Assembly: GCA_017431395.1 (NCBI GenBank)
Contig: JAFRLD010000023.1
Location: 1 to 18,671, forward strand
Origin: Bacillota bacterium
Lineage (GTDB): Bacteria > Bacillota > Clostridia > Peptostreptococcales > Anaerovoracaceae
Length of the DNA stretch: 18,671 nucleotides
Direction: 5' to 3'
Both the position numbers and the translations under genes were made by a program. The notes below the pieces were generated by a model. That model was not told where the DNA came from. It saw nothing but the letters and a program-made list of their open reading frames with translations, and made no database searches. Shown here one piece after another: positions 13,894 to 18,671 of this stretch. Within the stretch, counting starts at the first letter, position 1. Every line of letters begins with the position of its first letter.

Positions 13894-14159
13894 TGACGGA
13901 TATGATCAAACAGAAGTGCAGATTTTCGCACCCCCTGCGCAGGACCTTCTATGAGGCGGAGATCCCCGTATCCATGACCTTTAAGGAGATCGAAGAAAAA
14001 CTGATCGAGGAAGGTTTCATTGACTGGAAGGTAGGCGGATACCAGTTTATCTATGAGGATCATATGTGCAAGCTGGCAGCGCCGCTCTCGGATTACATTC
14101 CTGAAGGAGTGGAATGTATGGAGATCAGAATCCACGGACTCCTGATCGTTTTGACATAG
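13893..14159 (+). CDS. Small protein with ubiquitin-like (beta-grasp) pattern, unknown function
   Basis: An 88-residue cytosolic protein with no family I can name securely. The layout resembles ubiquitin-like folds, especially YukD/EsaB: a strand with EAEIPVSMTF (~21-30), a helix EIEEKLIEEGF (~32-42), strands YQFIYEDHMCKLAAPLSDY (~50-68), then IPEGVECMEIRIHG (~69-82). The 'L-x-D-Y-x-I-x-x-G-x-x-(I/L)-x-I' ending is the usual ubiquitin-like pattern. There is no C-terminal Gly-Gly; it ends LLIVLT, so a thiol- or isopeptide-forming carrier is unlikely unless processed. The ATG at 13893 overlaps the iorB TAA, with AAGGAGG upstream; only 13 bases separate it from the next gene. That position points to a partner or regulator of the oxidoreductase or of the FrhB-like protein. 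Gene call is firm; the fold is inference. Confidence 0.8.
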   Translation: MTDMIKQKCRFSHPLRRTFYEAEIPVSMTFKEIEEKLIEEGFIDWKVGGYQFIYEDHMCKLAAPLSDYIPEGVECMEIRIHGLLIVLT

Positions 14160-14172
14160 AAGGAGGCGCGTG

Positions 14173-15219
14173 ATGTACAGTATATTTGAAATTGAACGAA
14201 AAGTGGTCGACGCCGGTATCTGCACGAACTGCGGCGCATGCCAGGGAATGTGCCCTTACTGGAAGTCGCATGAAGGACGCACCTTCGTAGATTATGACTG
14301 TGACCGCAAGGAAGGTCGCTGCAAATATTTCTGCCCGAGAATGCCGGCGGATCTTGATGCTCTGCGGGAGAAACTCTTCGGCAGTGACGGATGTGAGATC
14401 ATTCCGGAGATCGGTCCTTTCCGGGCACTCTATCTGAGCCGTGCGGCGGATCCCGAGATCCGGAAGAACGCCCAGCACGGCGGCACGATGACAGCGCTCG
14501 TGGAGTTCGCTCTGGCAGAAGGTTTCATTGACGCCGCGGTCCTTTCGAAGGCCGGGAAGGCGGATGGAACTCTTGATCCGGCCGGTTTCCTTGCGACGAG
14601 TCCGGCGGATGTCAGAAGCTGCGGCGGATCGAGCTTCCAGATCCCTCCGACGCTGGCGGTGCTGAACGAAGCTCTCGCAGCGGATGAGTATAAGAAGATC
14701 GGTGTCGTCGGCACCCCCTGCAAGGCGCTCGCTGTTGCCAAGATGAAAGCGAAGCCTTATGCGGACAACGACAACCATGCGGACAATATCGGTATGGTGT
14801 TCGGCCTGTTCTGCGGATGGGGGCTCGACTGGAAAGGCCTGGCCGCTTTAGGTGATGCCGGACATGTGGACATCCTTCCGAGCAAATACCATCGCATGGA
14901 CATGGATGACCGGCAGGTGGATCTCGATGAGGTCCTGCCGCTCGTCAGGAATGCATGCAAATACTGCGACGACATGACTGCGGAATTCGCAGACCTGTCC
15001 GTCGGCGGAGCCAGAAGCTCCGAAGGCTGGGATGTGGACCAGGGCTGGAACCAGCTTATCGTCCGTACCGAGAAGGGACAGAAACTCGTCGATCTTGCCC
15101 GCGAGAAGGGCGTGCTCGAGTTCCGGGAGTTTGGCGATGAGGAAGCGGCAGCGGCCGCCATGGACAAGCTCATGAGAGCATCTGCGTCGAAGAGAGCTAA
15201 GGCGCTCAGCATTGAATAA
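14173..15219 (+). CDS. FrhB/FdhB-type iron-sulfur flavoprotein (coenzyme F420 hydrogenase beta-subunit family)
   Basis: A 348-residue cytosolic electron-transfer protein. Residues 17-27 hold a ferredoxin-type CTNCGACQGMC, followed by CP; further Cys lie at 43, 50 and 54 (CKYFCP). HGGTMTALVEFALAEGFIDAAV (from ~102) is the family's flavin-binding stretch. GTPCKA (180-185) and NACKYCDDMTAEFADLSVGG (260-279) are the family's C-terminal Cys motifs. In methanogens the family passes electrons between Fe-S clusters, FAD and F420. In Bacillota, which mostly lack F420, relatives serve as ferredoxin-linked reductases of varied substrates. The ATG at 14173 has AAGGAGG 6 nt upstream, 13 bases after the preceding gene. 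Placement after iorAB suggests it takes electrons from IOR-reduced ferredoxin, by inference. Confidence 0.85.
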   Translation: MYSIFEIERKVVDAGICTNCGACQGMCPYWKSHEGRTFVDYDCDRKEGRCKYFCPRMPADLDALREKLFGSDGCEIIPEIGPFRALYLSRAADPEIRKNAQHGGTMTALVEFALAEGFIDAAVLSKAGKADGTLDPAGFLATSPADVRSCGGSSFQIPPTLAVLNEALAADEYKKIGVVGTPCKALAVAKMKAKPYADNDNHADNIGMVFGLFCGWGLDWKGLAALGDAGHVDILPSKYHRMDMDDRQVDLDEVLPLVRNACKYCDDMTAEFADLSVGGARSSEGWDVDQGWNQLIVRTEKGQKLVDLAREKGVLEFREFGDEEAAAAAMDKLMRASASKRAKALSIE

Positions 15220-15251
15220 AACTGAATAACAAAACTAAATAAAGAGGAAAC

Positions 15252-16391
15252 ATGAACGGAAACGATATCAGCAGAGATCAATGGATGCTGAAGGGACCCC
15301 TCGCAAGCAAAGGTTATGACTGGTGGTGGCATTCGTTTACGGCAGAGAAGGAGGGGACCGGAGAGCGGAAACCATTTTATGTGGAGTTTTTCACATGCAA
15401 TCCGGCGCATGCGCAGGATGAACCGATTATCGTATGGAACGATAAGGAGAAACAGGCTCAGGGGATACTCCCGTCCTATCTCATGGTGAATGCAGGTTAC
15501 TGGGGCGAGGAGCACGGACAGCTGCACAGGTTCTTTTCGCTTAAAGACGCGGAGATCCCGGACAGCGTGCCGTATTCCGTCAAAGCAGGCGACTGCTTCT
15601 GCTCCGAACGTTATACAGAGGGAAGCATCTCCGTTTCGGAGGAAGAGGCGGAAGCACATCCGGAATGGATGTGTGACGCCGGAGAGTTCACATGGAAGCT
15701 TAAGATCTACAAGGACATCGCTTTTAATGTGGGATACGGGGCGAGCCAGCCTTTGCGAAAACTCAATGCGTTCGAGATGTTCTGGCATGCCGAGGGCATG
15801 AAATCCCTGTTCGAGGGGGAAGTCATCCTGAACGGTGAGAGGTACCTCGTCCGGCCGGAGAGCTGCAACGGTTATGCGGATAAAAACTGGGGCGGCGATT
15901 TCACGAGCCCGTGGGTATGGCTGTCATCCAACAACCTGACCAGCGCCCTTACCGGGAAGAAACTGACGAACAGCGTGTTCAATATCGGTGGCGGCCGGCC
16001 GAAGGTGGGCCCCGTTGCCCTGGAGCGCAAGCTGCTCGGCGGGATCTATTACGAGGGAACATTCTATGAGTTCAATTTCTCTAAATTCTGGACGCTCTCC
16101 AGGACGGAGTTCGATTGCCGGGAGACCGGGGACGAGATCATCTGGCATGTGATCCAGACGACGCGGACAGCGAAACTGGACACGCAGATCCACTGCCTCA
16201 AGAAGGAGATGCTCAATATCAATTACGAGTCCCCCGACGGACACAAACGCCACGGCCGTCTCTGGAACGGCGGCACGGGCCAAGGCGTCCTGAAACTTTA
16301 CCGGCGCGGTGCTTCCGGCAAGGAAACGCTGATCGATGAGATCATTGCCGAGGAGATCGGATGCGAGTACGGAGAGTATACGACGGAATAG
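15252..16391 (+). CDS. Tocopherol cyclase / CrtC / AttH-like lipocalin-fold protein
   Basis: A 379-residue cytosolic protein with no signal peptide and many Trp and Tyr. The N-terminal KGYDWWWHSFTAE (~20-32) and the central NGYADKNWGGDFTSPWVWLSS (~206-226, split here as NGYADKNWGG and DFTSPWVWLSS) match the conserved core of the tocopherol cyclase/CrtC/AttH group. These are two-lobed lipocalin-like barrels that cyclise, hydrate or otherwise act on hydrophobic substrates. Length is typical of the family. The ATG has AGAGGA about 4 nt upstream. It follows the FrhB-like gene by 32 bases with no terminator and is the last gene before a strong hairpin, so it belongs to the ior transcript. Substrate is unknown; tocopherol itself is not expected in an anaerobe. 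Confidence 0.75.
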   Translation: MNGNDISRDQWMLKGPLASKGYDWWWHSFTAEKEGTGERKPFYVEFFTCNPAHAQDEPIIVWNDKEKQAQGILPSYLMVNAGYWGEEHGQLHRFFSLKDAEIPDSVPYSVKAGDCFCSERYTEGSISVSEEEAEAHPEWMCDAGEFTWKLKIYKDIAFNVGYGASQPLRKLNAFEMFWHAEGMKSLFEGEVILNGERYLVRPESCNGYADKNWGGDFTSPWVWLSSNNLTSALTGKKLTNSVFNIGGGRPKVGPVALERKLLGGIYYEGTFYEFNFSKFWTLSRTEFDCRETGDEIIWHVIQTTRTAKLDTQIHCLKKEMLNINYESPDGHKRHGRLWNGGTGQGVLKLYRRGASGKETLIDEIIAEEIGCEYGEYTTE

Positions 16392-16410
16392 AAACTATAA
16401 TAACAAATAA

Positions 16411-16437
16411 GGGCGCCCCCTGAGAGGGGCGCCTTTT
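16411..16437 (+). terminator. Strong rho-independent terminator of the ior operon
   Basis: GGCGCCCC (16412-16419) pairs perfectly with GGGGCGCC (16426-16433) around a 6-nt loop and runs into TTTT, then GAGTTT. It lies 20 bases after the last operon gene. On the minus strand it is followed by CTTATTTGTTATT, so it may also stop the convergent nucleotidase transcript. Confidence 0.9.
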
Positions 16438-16495
16438 GAGTTTGCCATAATCGTGACGGCCATTACACCATTACCGCCGCTGCCGCCTGCGATCG

Positions 16496-18544
16496 TTACC
16501 GGACGCGGACTCTCGCGGTACGGGTAACGGTTTTTTTCTTGCAGTATTTGTTCCCGGCTGCGGTGGTCCGGATCCGGATCTTGTAAGTGCCTTTTTTCGT
16601 TCCCTTCTTCACGGAGACCTTGCCGGTCTTCGCGTTCAGGCGAAGCTGCGGGGAGCCGGAGACTTTCTTGTATGTGACCTTGCCTTCGGCATTCTTCACC
16701 TTCAGGGAGGAGAGCTTCAGGGAAGCTTTTTTCAGTTTCTTCGCTTTGACCGTTTTTGTCACGGCTTTGACGGACATCGGGTTGGGGGCCTTGCGAGGAT
16801 CTCCGGTCACGATCTCGATCCTGCCCGCCGGTTTCTCATACTGCGTATCGACGGTCCCTCCAAGGACTTCGGTGATGTAATTCTCCACGACCTGTTCGTC
16901 GATCTCGCCGGTATCGATCCGTTTCGCACCGGCCAGCGCAGAGTAGGTGTCACCGCCATCGGCAACGAAGCTGTTGGTGATGAGCAGGTAGGTGTCCGTA
17001 GGTGAGAACGGTTTGCCATTGATGCTTTTTATCGTGACCCTGCGGATGTATTTCGGCCCATAGTATTCCGAGTTGGGATAGGTCTTGCTCCTCGGATAAT
17101 ACGCATACCTGGTGTCGATCTTGTATTCGATCCCGGACATCTGCGGGAAGCCCGCGTCCGGTGTCGGGGTGTCCTGCGTGGAAGCCTCCAGGGCTTCCAG
17201 AAGCTGCTTCCCAGTCACATAGAGGCCCTGGACCTGATTGTCAAAAGGCATCACCGACAGGACCGCCATGCGGGTGAAATCCCCTTTAGGGATCCCGGCG
17301 CGCAGCGCACCTCCGTTGGTGTGGCCTACGACGTGGTCTGCGGGGACATCTAAGGAACTTTCATTTTTTAAGGCGTACCAGCGGCAAGCGTCGGTCACCA
17401 TATCCCCGAGGTTCGTCTCTCCGTCACGGTTACCGTTGGGCTCAGAGGAGCCGGCGGCTTTGGCCGCCGCGGCATCGCGAAATCCGTTTAGGTCCACCAG
17501 GGAGGTCCCCGCCTTCTGGCCATAGCGCTCCTCGACCTCAGCTATGATATGATCCGATACGGCCTTGACCTCCGCATTGGAGTAGGAGCTATCGGTGATC
17601 TGATACAGCTGCCAGCCGTCGATCTTCTTCGAAGCCTCATCGATGACCACCATGCCGATGTTGGCGAACTGCGTTCCGGTGGACAGGATCGGATCTGCGT
17701 CAGGGTCATACGTTACGATCGGCTGGCCGTCTTTGAATCCGGTCATGACCGTATGGGAGTGCCCGTCCAGAAGCAGGTCTGCCCCGTCTCCCTTCACCGC
17801 GTCCCAGAGATCGACGGACCGGTAGGGAGCAGATCCGGGATCCACACCAAGATGCGTGAGTCCAAGCACGATGTCTGCGCCATTCTGTTTCAGGTCCTTA
17901 ATGTCCTCCGCGGCCTGATCAAAGATCTTCGGATGGGTCGCATCATCCAGGAATTCGAGGCCTGCCACATGTTCGGGAGAGGTTTTCGTCTTCGTTTCCG
18001 GTGTATCGACACCGAAGAATCCGATCTTCACGCCATCATTTTCGATATAAGTGGTTTTCTTGACGATGGAAGCGCCGCTGCCATCCAGGATGCTGTCACA
18101 GATGACCTCGGGCTTCAGATCTGCCAGATACTCTTCTAACTGCGGCCAGCAATAATCGAAGTCATGATTCCCGATGGTTATGATATCGTATTCGGCTGCG
18201 TTCATCAGGGTTATGGCTGACCTGCCTTTGCAATAGCTGACGTATACATTGCCCTGGAGGAAGTCGCCGCTGTCGACCAGGAATACGTCCGCCCCGCGGG
18301 ACCTAAGCTCATCGCGCAGACCGGCCATGCACCGGTAGCCATCCACCGCTCCATGGACATCATTAGATTGCAGGATCACCGTTTTTCCCGCATAGTTCTC
18401 CGCCAGCCCGTCATCGATGGCGTATGCAAAAGCTGGCCAGCCGATGGCTGCAGCCGCCAGGATGAGGAGGACGACCAGAACGGGCAGAAATGCCGGGGTT
18501 GTGGTCGGGGCAGCTCCCGGGTAGGTGTGTTTGTTCGTTCCCAT
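16496..18544 (-). CDS. Exported 5'-nucleotidase / 2',3'-cyclic phosphodiesterase (UshA family) with basic Ig-like tail
   Basis: A 682-residue exported metallophosphoesterase that likely releases phosphate and nucleosides from external nucleotides. Residues ~19-42 are a hydrophobic signal sequence, possibly cleaved after AFAYA. The calcineurin-like domain shows SNDVHGAVDG (DxH at 62-64), VDSGDFLQG (90-98), TIGNHDFDY (123-131), GLTHLG and LDGHSHT, the full metal-ligand set. The C-terminal 5'-nucleotidase domain follows: NLGDMVTDACRW, HTNGGALRAGIPKGDF, FDNQVQGLYVTGKQL and TNSFVADGGDTYSAL. The last ~90 residues are a Lys/Arg-rich Ig-like domain ending ARVRVR. Start chosen is ATG at 18544, with AAAGGAG 8 nt upstream; the upstream TTG at 18571 has no ribosome site. 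Convergent with the ior operon. The exact substrate is not visible. Confidence 0.93.
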   Translation of the reverse strand: MGTNKHTYPGAAPTTTPAFLPVLVVLLILAAAAIGWPAFAYAIDDGLAENYAGKTVILQSNDVHGAVDGYRCMAGLRDELRSRGADVFLVDSGDFLQGNVYVSYCKGRSAITLMNAAEYDIITIGNHDFDYCWPQLEEYLADLKPEVICDSILDGSGASIVKKTTYIENDGVKIGFFGVDTPETKTKTSPEHVAGLEFLDDATHPKIFDQAAEDIKDLKQNGADIVLGLTHLGVDPGSAPYRSVDLWDAVKGDGADLLLDGHSHTVMTGFKDGQPIVTYDPDADPILSTGTQFANIGMVVIDEASKKIDGWQLYQITDSSYSNAEVKAVSDHIIAEVEERYGQKAGTSLVDLNGFRDAAAAKAAGSSEPNGNRDGETNLGDMVTDACRWYALKNESSLDVPADHVVGHTNGGALRAGIPKGDFTRMAVLSVMPFDNQVQGLYVTGKQLLEALEASTQDTPTPDAGFPQMSGIEYKIDTRYAYYPRSKTYPNSEYYGPKYIRRVTIKSINGKPFSPTDTYLLITNSFVADGGDTYSALAGAKRIDTGEIDEQVVENYITEVLGGTVDTQYEKPAGRIEIVTGDPRKAPNPMSVKAVTKTVKAKKLKKASLKLSSLKVKNAEGKVTYKKVSGSPQLRLNAKTGKVSVKKGTKKGTYKIRIRTTAAGNKYCKKKTVTRTARVRVR

Positions 18545-18580
18545 GGGATCATCTCCTTTGAACAGTTCCAAGTTTCGTAC

Positions 18581-18589
18581 ATTATATCA
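18581..18589 (-). promoter_or_regulatory. Extended -10 promoter of the nucleotidase gene
   Basis: The minus strand reads TGATATAAT: a perfect TATAAT with the TGn extension, about 37 bases before the ATG. No good TTGACA is present at the right distance, as is usual for extended -10 promoters. Confidence 0.6.
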
Positions 18590-18671
18590 TAGGATTAAAG
18601 CAGGCGATATACAGGAATCTTATATCCTGGCGCGTCTTACAGTCCATATCAAGGTCTACGAGAACGGTATC

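Noticed and set aside
16438..16495. Non-coding stretch between the ior terminator and the nucleotidase stop
   Set aside because: Short GC-rich sequence with no second hairpin, repeat or ORF that I can support.
18559..18671. Open plus-strand frame running to the window end from a TTG (contains ILARLTVHIKVYENG)
   Set aside because: It lacks a ribosome binding site and runs across the nucleotidase promoter and -10 box. It could be chance; a minus-strand frame ending at 18582 is equally weak. No gene is supported in the last ~80 bases.

Overview
The window looks like chromosome of an anaerobic, fairly GC-rich member of the Bacillota, most likely an amino-acid-using member of the class Clostridia. 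The reasons are a NiaR-type niacin repressor, a ferredoxin-dependent indolepyruvate oxidoreductase, a two-subunit iron-sulfur (class I) fumarase, strong AGGAGG-type ribosome binding sites, TTGACA-type promoters, and secreted proteins with the Lys/Arg-rich FN3 and Ig-like C-termini common in gut Clostridia. The family-level assignment is a guess. I see no phage, IS element, CRISPR array, rRNA or tRNA.

Region 1 (53-3895) is a complete de novo quinolinate/NAD regulon. nadB-nadC-niaR is read leftward as a tightly packed operon, and nadA is read rightward from a divergent promoter. The two promoters flank or overlap one imperfect palindrome (2874-2889), the likely NiaR operator, so one repressor dimer could control both units as well as its own gene. 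NadB oxidises aspartate to iminoaspartate, NadA condenses it with dihydroxyacetone phosphate to quinolinate, and NadC converts that to nicotinate mononucleotide.

Region 2 (3937-9755) starts with a hairpin that can terminate transcription from both sides. It is followed by a leftward gene for a 1924-residue exported modular protein: about nine FN3-like domains, an alpha-helical repeat region, seven roughly 40-residue Cys-rich (CxxCG ... HxW) repeats, an Ig-like domain and a final basic FN3 domain.

Region 3 (9812-11205) encodes the alpha and beta subunits of a class I fumarase or related hydro-lyase, read leftward and coupled by a TAATG overlap. Their junction carries an unusually perfect 13-nt Shine-Dalgarno match.

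Region 4 (11316-16437) is the most unusual part. It is a rightward five-gene operon between a strong promoter and a strong terminator: iorA, iorB, an 88-residue protein with a ubiquitin-like (beta-grasp) pattern, an FrhB-type iron-sulfur flavoprotein, and a tocopherol-cyclase/CrtC-like lipocalin-fold protein. The first four genes overlap or nearly touch. A working hypothesis is a ferredoxin/flavin redox module fed by aryl-pyruvate oxidation and linked to an enzyme acting on a hydrophobic substrate.

Region 5 (16496-18589) encodes an exported UshA-type 5'-nucleotidase, read leftward from an extended -10 promoter. It has a basic Ig-like C-terminus ending in RVRVR, much like the end of the large exported protein. 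The last ~80 bases hold no gene I can support.
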